The position numbers and the translations under genes were made by a program. The notes under the pieces are model-generated. The model made no database searches. It was given only the letters and a program-made list of their open reading frames with translations, and was not told where the DNA came from. A stretch of DNA of 64,000 nucleotides from Cocos nucifera (lineage: Eukaryota > Streptophyta > Magnoliopsida > Arecales > Arecaceae), in NCBI GenBank assembly GCA_006176705.1, contig QRFJ01002298.1:62001-126000 (forward strand), in the 5' to 3' direction. Shown here piece by piece: positions 46,209-57,570 of this stretch (positions within the stretch are counted from its first letter, which is position 1; each line of letters begins with the position of its first letter).

Positions 46209-46209
46209 C

Positions 46210-46225
46210 TTGGCGCTAGAGGAAG
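46210..46225 (+). other. primer binding site of element F
   Basis: TTGGCGCTAGAGGAAG shares TTGGCGCTAGA with the PBS of the Tat elements. Confidence 0.7.
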
Positions 46226-46286
46226 AGCCCTCGATTGATTTTGAGGTCCAATTTTGAGAGGAGAAAGCTCACCATCAGATATCATG

Positions 46287-46881
46287 ATGACTCGAAAGAG
46301 AGCATCAAATGTGTCTCAGCGTTCCGATGGACAAACCAACAACGCTCAGCACCGACGATCTTGCAAGAATAGTACAATACTTTAGTTCAATAAGTGTAGG
46401 CACTCTCGACTGCAATAAGGGGGATGCAGCAAGTCAGCGAACCTCGTCCGGCCAATAAAAACATGGGGCCGACTTGAGGAAAGTCAAAAGAAAGGCATCC
46501 TAGAAGCCTGAGGGTCGAAGCTAGTCATCACAATCGATCTATTAGTCCTCCTCATCAAAGACCTCGGCGATCGCCTACCCTCATCTCTAGAAGGGACTCA
46601 ATCCTGGGCCATGTAACTCCTCAGTGCTGAGCTATTCACGAAGATAGCATAGAGAAAAGGCTTCAAGAAATACAATAATAGATAGATGCGTTGCAGGCAC
46701 CGAAGCAGTAAGAGGATGACCTAGGGTTCAACATTAACCCTCCGTTCACCTAGAAGATCATGAATGAGCCTATGCCACCTCGATTCAAAATACCTCAGAT
46801 GGAGCCTTATGATGGAACTGCTGATCCCATAGATCATTTAGACAACTTTTGAACTCTCTTGCACCTGCAAAGAGGCAGTGA
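46287..46881 (+). pseudogene. decayed gag start of element F, cut by the assembly gap
   Basis: An ATG at 46287 opens MTRKRASNVSQRSDGQ, followed by several stops and frame changes. At 46748-46850 a Gag core start is readable: KIMNEPMPPRFKIPQ, then PYDGTADPIDHLDNF and a TGA. This is homologous to KIMQEQVPPNFKLPHF and YDGTTDPVDHLEAF of element B. The rest of the element lies in or beyond the N run, so completeness cannot be judged. Confidence 0.75.
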
Positions 46882-47881
46882 NNNNNNNNNNNNNNNNNNN
46901 NNNNNNNNNNNNNNNNNNNNNNNNNNNNNNNNNNNNNNNNNNNNNNNNNNNNNNNNNNNNNNNNNNNNNNNNNNNNNNNNNNNNNNNNNNNNNNNNNNNN
47001 NNNNNNNNNNNNNNNNNNNNNNNNNNNNNNNNNNNNNNNNNNNNNNNNNNNNNNNNNNNNNNNNNNNNNNNNNNNNNNNNNNNNNNNNNNNNNNNNNNNN
47101 NNNNNNNNNNNNNNNNNNNNNNNNNNNNNNNNNNNNNNNNNNNNNNNNNNNNNNNNNNNNNNNNNNNNNNNNNNNNNNNNNNNNNNNNNNNNNNNNNNNN
47201 NNNNNNNNNNNNNNNNNNNNNNNNNNNNNNNNNNNNNNNNNNNNNNNNNNNNNNNNNNNNNNNNNNNNNNNNNNNNNNNNNNNNNNNNNNNNNNNNNNNN
47301 NNNNNNNNNNNNNNNNNNNNNNNNNNNNNNNNNNNNNNNNNNNNNNNNNNNNNNNNNNNNNNNNNNNNNNNNNNNNNNNNNNNNNNNNNNNNNNNNNNNN
47401 NNNNNNNNNNNNNNNNNNNNNNNNNNNNNNNNNNNNNNNNNNNNNNNNNNNNNNNNNNNNNNNNNNNNNNNNNNNNNNNNNNNNNNNNNNNNNNNNNNNN
47501 NNNNNNNNNNNNNNNNNNNNNNNNNNNNNNNNNNNNNNNNNNNNNNNNNNNNNNNNNNNNNNNNNNNNNNNNNNNNNNNNNNNNNNNNNNNNNNNNNNNN
47601 NNNNNNNNNNNNNNNNNNNNNNNNNNNNNNNNNNNNNNNNNNNNNNNNNNNNNNNNNNNNNNNNNNNNNNNNNNNNNNNNNNNNNNNNNNNNNNNNNNNN
47701 NNNNNNNNNNNNNNNNNNNNNNNNNNNNNNNNNNNNNNNNNNNNNNNNNNNNNNNNNNNNNNNNNNNNNNNNNNNNNNNNNNNNNNNNNNNNNNNNNNNN
47801 NNNNNNNNNNNNNNNNNNNNNNNNNNNNNNNNNNNNNNNNNNNNNNNNNNNNNNNNNNNNNNNNNNNNNNNNNNNNNNNNN
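46882..47881. other. assembly gap, exactly 1000 N
   Basis: A run of 1000 undetermined bases, a round number that suggests a placeholder gap. Sequence after it restarts at the equivalent of position 30616, upstream of what precedes the gap. Confidence 0.98.
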
Positions 47882-49069
47882 TAGGAGATAAGATCTCCCC
47901 CGAGCGACCGGATCAACCTCGACTGCTGGAGATAAGATCTCTCTCAAGCGCCCATATCAATCTCGACCATAGGAGATGAGATCTCCTCCGAGCCGACCTC
48001 GGCTGCTGGAGATAAGATCTCCTCCGAACGTCTGTATCAATCTCTGCTATAGGAGATGAGATCTTTCCAAGCCGACCTCGACTACAGGATATATGATCCT
48101 CCGAGCTTCGACTTCAATAGGTACGGAGCTTGGGAAAGGACTTCAGCAGTCATCTATTTTGGTATTCCCTTCCTTCGAATTTCAAACTCAAGAGTCGGAA
48201 GACTATTGTTGGGGATAAACCCCACTCCCATTGAAGTCTAGTCGAATGCTCAGTCGATAATGCAATCGATAGTCACGAAAAAGCTTCAGCGGATGAGTCT
48301 TATCCAAGCTCCTTAGCGGTCGAGCCCCTTTCAAACTCCTTCAGCCGACCGAACTCATTAGTGGCCGAGCTCCGACTGAACTCCTCAGCAACCGAGCTTC
48401 TATGGAAGCCAAACTCCTTTCGGACTCCTCCAGCAACCGAGCTTCTATGAAAGCCAAACTTCTTTCGGACTCCTCCAGCAGCCGGACTTCTATAGAAGTG
48501 AACTCCTTCCAGACTCCTCCAGCAACCGAGCTTCTACGAAAGCCGAACTCCTTTCGGACTCCTCCAGTAGTCAGGCTTCTATGGGAGCCGAACTTCTTTC
48601 GGACTCCTCCTCCAATCGAATTTTTATGAAAGCCAAACTCCTTACAGACTGTTCCTTCAGACGGATTCCTATAGGCGATCCCACTACTGAACGGTTACAA
48701 TTATCACGATAATTATAATTGTTATTTATTAAGATAACACGATCGACATTTATCAAGTTAATCACGATCGGCATTTTTCAGGATGGTTATGGCAGTTATT
48801 AATCAAGGCAGTTACAACAAGCTCCATCTATAAAAAAGATCCTTCAGATACATTTGCTGTAAGCTCTCCTCTCCTCCTCTAAACTCTGCCGAACTCATTT
48901 CTGAGCACTCCATCTCTATTGGCCAGAAAAGCTGACTTGATTGTCGGAGGATCCTATCGGAGCCACCATCATCGACTCCGAATGGAACTTTATTTTACAG
49001 ATTACCGACGGCGATCTCGTTCTCCTCCACTCCAATTCTATCCGACATCAACCAGATTCTACACCAACA
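47882..49069 (+). mobile_element. right end of element A, second copy
   Basis: Matches 30616-31803 at a constant offset of 17266: palindrome array units, pre-LTR segment, then the 3' LTR 48207-49069 followed by TGATC (49070-49074). It begins in mid-unit of the array at the gap edge, so it is truncated by the contig end, not by a biological breakpoint. Confidence 0.93.
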
Positions 49070-52000
49070 TGATCGCTCATCTGTAACCCAAAAAAAAAAA
49101 TCTTAGACTTAGTAGTTTAGGGAAGATATCATAGGTTATCAACAGATTGATAGTTTATGAGACCCGTGAATATGGTCACCATTCCTTAATTTGTTGAAGA
49201 AGAATGGGAAATCAACACTAATCTTTTAACGTGCCATTTCGTATGATGCCATGCGCTCTCCTACAAAATTCAAAAGCATGCCAAGTACAAATCACATGTC
49301 CATGTTTTTCATGTACATGTTTCTCTGGATGATGCATCTATTCACTTGTAAATATATTTATATATTCACAAGTGTAGCTTTTAGAGGTTATTGTACATTT
49401 ATTGTATTATTGTACATTTATATGGTCGTGCACACAGATATTTGTATGTAATCCATATACGGCCATCCATCATATGGTACGATGGTTCACTCATTGCATG
49501 GGACGGCAACCACAACAGTTCCTCAATCTTCTCTCTCTAATTTTATCTCATTCTCTCTATTTTTTTTCCTTCGCATTCTTTCAAAAGTCATGCCCTATAT
49601 ACGATCAGAGAGGAATAGAGAGAAAGTGGTCAAGGTGATACCAAGTTCAAGCTCAAGCAGTGACTAAATATAAGAGAGAGAAAAGGAAAGAAGAAAGAGA
49701 TCATTATGAGAGGTAAAGTATTGAGATGGCCATATAACAAGATTTATGATTCTCTCTCCTATTATCAATCACATGTGTGTATATATATAGAGTCAGACTA
49801 TAATTAGATCGATTGAATTTAGACTCAGATCTGATTAGATCAAAACTCTATAATATAAGTTCTACATCAATGATCCAAGCAATTGAATATGATCTACTAT
49901 CATAAAACTACTTGCATACAAAAAAATTATATAATTTAAAGACCTCTAGCCTACACATCAACTACTCAAAAATTGGACAATCTAAACAAAATTGAATTGG
50001 ATGTATTTTTTGACCACTTGATGCATAGATTAGGAATATTTAAATTATATGATTTTTGATGTGCAAGCAGTTTTGAGGTAATAAATTATATCAAACTACT
50101 TGGATCATCGATATAGGGCCTTCATTGTCTAGTTTTGACCTAATCAGATCTAAGCCCAAATCCGATCGATCTTATCCAAGTCTGTCCCATATAGAGGCAG
50201 ACTATATATATATAGAGAGAGAGAAGTAGACTGGGCTCCGATCAATCAAATTTCAGTCTATTTTCGATCGGATTCCTAGTCGTTGGATCAACGCGCATCT
50301 CCAAAACATCCCTAAAAGCAAATGGAAGTCCGTTAAAATAAAAAATAAAAAAGAATGTACAAAGCGCCTTTACGGGAGCTTGTAGGCACCTTCAAGGAGG
50401 GTTCAACGCACAAATGTCTCGACTCTTCGACTCTCTCCCTCAATGGCTATAAAAAATAATAAATATTAAAATAAATATAATTATAAAAAAAATAAATACT
50501 AAAATAAATATAAACCATTCTAGGGAGTATGTTTATTTTGAATAGTTTATATTTATTTGACCTTAAAGGCACCTTCAAAGGATTGAAGGCGCCTTCAAAA
50601 ATACTAAATAAACACAAACTACCCAAAATAAATACAAACTTGTAAAATAAATACAAACTTCTCAAAATAAATATAAATTTCATAGAATAAATATAAACTA
50701 CTCAAAATAAATATAAACTCAATAGAAAAAATATAAATAATATATAATAAATAGATTTTTTTATGTTTATTATTTAGTATTTATATTTATTTCAATATCA
50801 TGTCAATTTTTTTTACATTTTTTTTTTAACATGCCGGGTCGGTTAACAATATTCCATTTGCTTTTAAGAGCCTTTTAGGATGCTCGTCAATATAACGACC
50901 AAAAATTTGATCGAATATAGATTGAAATTTGGTTGACTATAGTTTAGTCTATATATATATATATATATATTATTTTTTCAATTGAATAAGTATCCAACTT
51001 GGATGGATAAATTTTATACGATCTAACTAAGAAGCAGGATAGTTATGTATTTTTAAAAAAAATATATAAAATTAATTTGAATCAAATAATAATATTTTCC
51101 ATCCCAAATTCATCCATCATGATAATATCTTTATTTATTTATGATCCCACTTCCTTTCATTTATCTCTCTCTTCTTTTTATCAACATCAAAATTCATCCC
51201 GCCCCAAATCAGATAAACATAAGAAAAGTTAATAAAAAAATTTTAAAAAAATCAAAAATAAAACCTTTTTAACCTATTCTTGCCTACCACCGCCAAAACT
51301 TAATTACCTGGCCTTTCCTCTCATCTCTTTTATCCTCACCCAGCGTGCCGCCCATCCACTTTGTTGCCATGTCTCGCTTTCTACAATCCAGAACAGTTAT
51401 CCGAAATTGATGTCTTTTTTTAATAATAATAATAATAATAATATATATATATATTTAAAAAAAATAAGGGGAAATTGATGTCTTGATTTGACTGTTTTTG
51501 CCCATCCATTTCGAAAGCATGGAAGTCCAGGAAAGAAATCAAGAAAGATACGGAGAAAATCTCTTGATACATTTACATCCCCACGACCATGCATTCAATT
51601 TTATCTGGAACAAAATGACAAAATGGATACTAAAGTCATGGCGGATGTCAAGATATTAAAGTAATAAATGGTAAGGTTATCTCAGCTGGCGCCATTTAAT
51701 TGGTGGAATTTAATGTGAGGAGCATGGCGCATGTACCAAAACTAAGAGGATGTTGCATTGAATGAAAAGTAACGTTTGCCAAATGCAAGAGGGAGAGAAC
51801 CAAGATATGCTACTTTTTTAGAAAATACCAATCTAGATGTCACTTATGTCATCAACGGGGCACATCAAAAATTTAATAAGAATCACCATCTTTAGATCCA
51901 GCACAGAGGAGTTTATTAGATTATTGGAAAGGGTAATGGATCATGATCGAGCTGTTTGACTATCATCAAAATGGACAAGTGACAGCAATTGATGGAACAT

Positions 52001-52939
52001 GTTTGCTGATCGGTATCCGTTCTTGAACCATGGGAGATTCTATCTCTATCTATTTTTGGAAAAATGCCCAAAATTTATTTAGATATTTCTATAAATTTGA
52101 ACCGAAAATTATATAAAAATTAGATTTATTGATCCATCCATCTTGTATTTTTTAAAAATCTTTTGGAATCCAACTCAGATCCTAACTTTTAAATTGCAGG
52201 AAAGAAAGATCGAAGATAATTTTTTTCTTAAAATAAAATTTGAGTTAAATGATATACAGAATCATATTTAGATAAATATTATAATTTATAAATTTTATAG
52301 AAATTTTAGCTTAATTTTATAAGAATATCCAAATCAGTGCGAAGTAGAAAAATTTTATCTGATATAGATTTTGATCCCTGATAATTAATCAATATAAGGA
52401 CAAGGTAGCTAGCTTCCTCCAAGGGATGGAGAATTTGGAATTATCCTGTTTCTGCATCCTTTATTATGACCCTTTCTGTTGTCATCTCTTCGCTCCGGCC
52501 ACATCCTCCTCGGCTTGGGATCCATCCAGCCGACTTGTTTGGATCTGCATTCAATTGCACCTTTACCCTATCATTACTCCTTTCCGGATTTTTTTTTTTT
52601 TTGCTTTTGGGTAAGACTCCGGATGGTCTATTTACCCCAAACTCGTTTGATTCATGAAATTTTTTTAAAAAAATAAAAAAAATTATTTAATTAAAATTAA
52701 AAAATAAAAAAATTATTAAAAATTATTTTTTATATTTATTAAAAATAAAAATTCATGGAGAAGATGGATTTTAATATTTTCTATAGGATGAAAAGTAATG
52801 ATGCTTTTTTTTTCAAAATATTTTTTTTTAATTTTATAAAATATAATAGATGGTTAGAATGAAATACTTAATGATGATAATATAATATTATGTTAATATT
52901 ATCATAATATTTATATAAATATAATATTAATATTATAAT
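49070..52939. other. second copy of the A-B spacer, with both fold-back elements
   Basis: Matches 31804-35673 at offset 17266 with no length change, including homopolymers such as the 11-A run near 49090. The fold-back elements lie at about 49791-50202 and 50216-50949. Confidence 0.93.
52935..52939. repeat. target-site duplication of element B copy 2, left (ATAAT)
   Basis: ATAAT before the 5' LTR, matching 62855-62859, and the same target as in copy 1. Confidence 0.88.
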
Positions 52940-54147
52940 TATTGGGGATAAATCTCATTCTCACTGAAGTCTAGTTCAATGCTCGGTTTAATGCAACCAG
53001 TAGCCGCGGAAGAGCTTCAGCAGATGGGTCTTAGCCAAACCATTACAGCCGGCCGAACTACTTAGCGGCCGAGCTTCCTTGGACGCCCAGCAGCCGGGCT
53101 TTAGTCGAACCCCCAACGGCCGAGCTTCTTCGAACCTGTTCAGCCGGTCGAACTACTTAGCGGTCGAGCTCCTTCGGACTCCTCAGCCGCCGAGCTCCTT
53201 CGGACTCCCAACGTCTAGATCGAACTCCTTCAGCCGGCCGAGCTACTTAGCGGGTGAGCTCCTTCGGACTCCCAGCATCCGGACCGAACCCCTTCAGCTG
53301 GCCGAGCTACTTAGCGGCCGAGCTCTTTCGAACTCCCAGCGTCCGGACCGAACCCCTTCAACCGATCGAGCTACTTAGCGGCTGAGCTCCTTGAACTCCC
53401 AGCAGCCGAGCTCTAGCTGAACTCAACCGCCGAGCTTCAGTCAGACTCCCACAAGAGCCGAACTCTCTCCGCGTCGTTACAGCCAGGCGCCTGCGGAAGC
53501 CGAACTCCCTCCAAGCTTCCTCTCCGACTGGATTTCTTCAAGGGCTGGACTTCTCACCGACCGAGCTCCTACCGAACTTTCCAACGATCGAGCCTTAGCC
53601 GCGCACCTCCAGCCAGATGCCTACGGAAGCCGAACTCCTTCTGAGCTTCCTCTTCAGGAGTCCGAACTCCTCCAAAATGGGCACACGTCGAAGCCCTTCA
53701 ACCCTTCATTCGGCCTCAAGCGGCGCTGCAGCTATCACCATCAGTCCGCCGCAAGCGACAGCGACCCGCTATCAGGCGGCGATGGCTGTCACCATCAACC
53801 CGCTGCAGATGGCACCTTTCCATGAGACTGACTCCGCTGGACCTCGAGTGGCCCACCAGCATGCGGCTACAACTGTCATTATCAAGCTCCGCTATAAAAA
53901 GGACCCTCCAGATATGCCTAAGGCTAAGCTCTCTGATCTCTAAGCTCTTCCTCCTCTTCTCTAAGCTCCGGAACTCATTCCGAGCACTCCATTACTGTTG
54001 GCCAGAGCTGACTTGAGCGTCGGAGGGTCCTGCCGGAGCCACCCCCCACCGGCTCCGGACGGGACTTTGTTTTGCAGGTCCCCGGACGGCGACCTCGGCG
54101 GCCTCGACTCCAGCGACCTCCGGCGACGACCAGTTTCTGCACCAACA
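52940..54147 (+). repeat. 5' LTR of element B copy 2 (1208 bp)
   Basis: Starts TATTGGGGATAAATC and ends TTTCTGCACCAACA. A TATA box lies at 53893-53901. Up to about 53911 it equals copy 1 except for a few bases near 53070; from GATATGCCTAAGGCTAAG onward it switches to a less decayed family version. Confidence 0.93.
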
Positions 54148-54166
54148 GATTGGCGCTAGAAGGAAG
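54148..54166 (+). other. primer binding site of element B copy 2
   Basis: GATTGGCGCTAGAAGGAAG, the undecayed form with the CpG present. Confidence 0.88.
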
Positions 54167-54279
54167 GGCCCGAACCTTCCGAGGTTCCCTTGTTCTTAAA
54201 GGAGTGCTCGGCGACGATTTCCTTCCCCTGCTCCGGATCTCTCTTCTCCCTCTTCAGGATTCCTTTTCTGGAAAGAAAA

Positions 54280-57200
54280 ATGCCCCCCAGAAGAGCCTCG
54301 ACCCGGAGGTCGGCAGCCTCCGCGGCCCGATCCCGTTCGGGTCCGTCCGCTCCCACTCCGGCCCCGGCAACACGGGCCCGCTCCGTACTCGCGGTAGATG
54401 CGGAGCAGTTCGACCTGCTTGCCCAGCAGGTCCGCGATCTTACGGAGGCGGTGCAGGCAGTGCAGGCCACGCATTCGCGGGGTCCGGCACCCGCTCGACC
54501 GGCGCGGGGTTCCCCAGAGCCCTGGAACCCAGTCCAGGAGCGACCGATGTGGGCTACCCGACCTCCGGTCCTCGGGAGAGAAGGGCAACCGGCAAAGAGC
54601 CCCAGCTCGGACCGCGGCTCGACCCAGGGAGAGGCTTCGCACCTATTCTGCGAGAAGACCTTGGGGATTAAGGATCGCGAAGATTTCCTGGATCAAAGGC
54701 TCTTGGAAATGGGCCGACGCATAGAAGAACTTCGTCATACTCCTTCCTCCCGCGGTAATGATATTTGCACTGACCCTCCTTTCTCACAGAAAATTATGCA
54801 GGAACAGGTACCGCCGAACTTTAAGCTCCCGCATTTTGAAAGCTACGATGGGACCACCGACCCGGTCGACCATTTGGAGGCCTTCAGGACGACGATGTTG
54901 CTCCATGGCGCGCCTGACGCCATTTTGTGTCGGGCTTTCCCCTCTACTCTCAAGGGAGCGGCCAGGAATTGGTACTCGGCGCTTAAGCCGGGCACCATCC
55001 TATCGTTTGACCAAATGAGTCAACAATTCGCGGCCCACTTCGTCAGCAGCAGACGGCCGCGCAGAGGCTCGGATTCCTTGTTGGCCATCAGGCAAAAAGA
55101 GGGGGAACCCATCCGGGCTTACGTCACCCGGTTCAACGCTGCCGCGCTGGAAGTCCGGAACCTGGACCAATCAGTCGCTATGGCCGCCCTCAAGGGCGGC
55201 CTTCAGAAGAACGACCTGTTGTTCTCCCTGGAAAAGAAATATCCCAGGGATTTCGCTGACATGCTAGCTCGGGCCGAAAGCTATGCCCGGGCAGAGGAGG
55301 CTTTTGAGGCCAAGGATAATGAAGCTCGCGACAAGCGACGAATAGGCAGAGCGGGAAGGCCCGCCGAAGAGAGAAAGCGCACCGAAGCTTGGCCGCGCTC
55401 CCGGACTCCCCCTGGTCGCGGGCGAGCCCGAACTCCACCTCGGGCTCGGGGGCGGGAAACCCCCGACGGAAGGGCACGCCGAAGTTCCCCTCGGCGCCGA
55501 AGTCCCCCTCGACGCCGAAGTTCCCCTCGGCGCCGAGGTTCTCCCCCGCGACGAGGTTCCTCTCCGCGCCGAGGTTCTCCCCCCCGACGGCGTTTTCGCA
55601 GCTACGCCCCCCTCAACGCCCCGAAGGCTCAAGTGCTGCTGGAGATCAAGGGACGACTTCCGGAGCCGGAGAGAATGCGTTCCCATCCCAGAAAATGCAA
55701 CCCCAACAAGTTCTGCCTTTACCACCGTGACCACGGTCACGATACCGAGGAGTGCATCCAGCTCCAGGACGAAATCGAGGAGCTTGTCCGGCGGGGCAGG
55801 CTTGGCCGATTCCTGCAAAGACAACCTAAAGAGCGGGAAGATCGGCCGAGAATGTTGCCGCCAAATGGGGGGGATCGGCAGGAGGATCGGCCGCCTCTCG
55901 GCGTCATTAACACCGTCTCAGGAGGACCGCAGCGGGGAAAGGCCGACGGATCCGAGGGACCGGCGAAGAAGCAGAGGACCTCGGAGCCCGTGACCTTCAC
56001 CGAGGCAGACGCCCAGGGGATCCGATTTCCACATAACGACGCGGTTGTAATCTCTTTGAACGTCGCAGATTATGATGTACGCCGCATTTTGGTGGATAAT
56101 GGAAGTTCGGCGGACATATTGTTTTACGATGCCTTCTTAAAAATGTCCCTACCTGACGCCCGCTTAGGGCCTGTAAATTCCCCCCTGGTAGGATTTGCCG
56201 GCCACGCCGTTCCGGTCGAAGGCATGGTGACTTTGGCGGTGACGGCGGGCCAACCCCCAAAATTGGCCAAGGCGCGGGTCGACTTTCTGGTCGTGAGGAC
56301 CCCGTCCGCCTATAATGCAATCCTTGGGCGACCCGGCCTAAATGCACTACGGGCGGTAGTGTCAACCTACTACTTAAAGATGAAATTCCCGACGAGCCAC
56401 GGAGTCGGCGAGGTCAGAGGAGACCAGGCCCTGGCAAAGTACTGCTACTCAGTCGCCCTGCGCGGGGGAGACCGGCCCGACCCTTACCTTGTTGATGGAC
56501 TGGACGTCCGCGACGACCTCACTGAAGAACGGGGCGAACCTGCGGAAGACCTCGTCCCTGTGCCCTTGCACGACGGAGACCCGGGGCATGAGGTGCAGAT
56601 CGGCTCCAACTTGGCGGCCGAGGTTAGGGGACAGCTCGTCGCTTTCCTCAGAAGAAATGCGGACGTCTTCGCCTGGGCCCCAGCGGATGTACCGGGGATC
56701 GACGCCGATGTTATAGAACATCGGCTGGCCATTGACCCAAGGCATCGACCCATCAGAGAAAAGTTACGCCACCAAGCCCCAGAGAGACAGAAGGCGGTCG
56801 CCGAAGAAGTGGATAAGCTCCTCGAAGCCGGACTCATCCGGGAGGTCAACTATCCGACCTGGGTCTCGAACGTGGTCCTCGTCAAAAAGGCAAACAACAA
56901 ATGGAGGATGTGCGTCGACTTCAAGAAGCTGAACAAAGCCTGCCCAAAGGACAGCTACCCCCTGCCGAGGATCGATCAGCTGGTGGACGCAACCTCGGGC
57001 CACGAGCTCCTCACTTTTATGGACGCATTTTCTGGTTATAACCAGATACGCATGGCGCCCGAGGATGAAGAAAAGACCACCTTTATTACTGACCGAGGTC
57101 TCTATTGTTACAGGGTCATGCCTTTCGGACTCAAGAATGCAGGAGCCACTTACCAGCGCTTGGTCAATAAGGTCTTCAAGGGACAGATCGGCCGCAACAT

Positions 57201-57570
57201 GGAGGTGTACGTGGACGACATGCTAGTCAAAAGCCGAGCCTCGACAGACCACCTCGCCGACCTTGAAGAAACTTTCGGTGCGCTCAGGAGGCACAAGATG
57301 AAGTTGAACCCGACCAAATGCGCCTTCGGCGTGACCTCCGGAAAATTTCTAGGATTCATGGTGTCGAGACGTGGAATCGAGGCAAATCCCGAGAAAATCC
57401 GAGCCATTCAGGAGATGACTGCCCCGAAAACAATTAAGGAAGTTCAGCGCCTGGCCGGGAAGGTGGCGTCCCTGAACCGCTTTGTCTCGAGGTCGGCTGA
57501 GCGGTGCCTGCCCTTCTTCCAGGTCCTCAGGCGACCGAAAGATTTTTGCTGGACAGCGGAGTGCAAACAA
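54280..57570 (+). CDS. Gag-protease-RT polyprotein, first part, element B copy 2
   Basis: Encodes the structural and enzymatic polyprotein of a Tat-lineage Ty3/gypsy retrotransposon. The start is the first ATG (54280); the frame is open further upstream but without an ATG. The Gag core lies at residues about 181-345 (YDGTTDPVDHLEAF, MSQQFAAHF, GGLQKNDLLFSLEKKYP). An Arg/Ser/Pro repeat (RRRSSPRRRGSPPRR type) lies at about 388-444. The zinc knuckle CLYHRDHGHDTEEC (479-492) has the spacing C-x2-H-x4-H-x4-C. The protease active site is LVDNGSSADILF, with its Asp at residue 606. RT follows with WRMCVDFKKLNKA, FMDAFSGYNQIRM and YVDD at 57208-57219 (residues 977-980). Gag and Pol share one frame without a stop. 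One extra base near 57568-57572 (TGCAAACAAGGCA against TGCCAACAGGCA) shifts the frame into the next entry; without it the frame runs on to 58014 in a wrong register. Confidence 0.93.

Noticed and set aside
30616..46881. A genuine tandem segmental duplication with 47882-64000
   Set aside because: Not excluded, but ranked below an unmerged contig overlap: near-identity, the same insertion sites, and a copy that starts exactly at a placeholder gap.
46834..47947. Long frames across the N run
   Set aside because: They exist only because undetermined bases cannot give stops.
53067..53378. 99-codon plus-strand frame inside the 5' LTR and similar frames at 43630, 61761, 36351 and 53617
   Set aside because: Translations of the U3 repeat (repeated ELLRTP / SNSF words) with no independent support.
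54190..54279. An earlier start for the Gag frame at 54190
   Set aside because: The codon there is TTG. The first ATG is at 54280, where the related elements A (ATG) and B copy 1 (ATA) also align.
54156..56849. Several minus-strand frames opposite gag-pol of element B copy 2
   Set aside because: They are shadows of a GC-rich coding sequence, without motifs and without homologous frames in the decayed copies.
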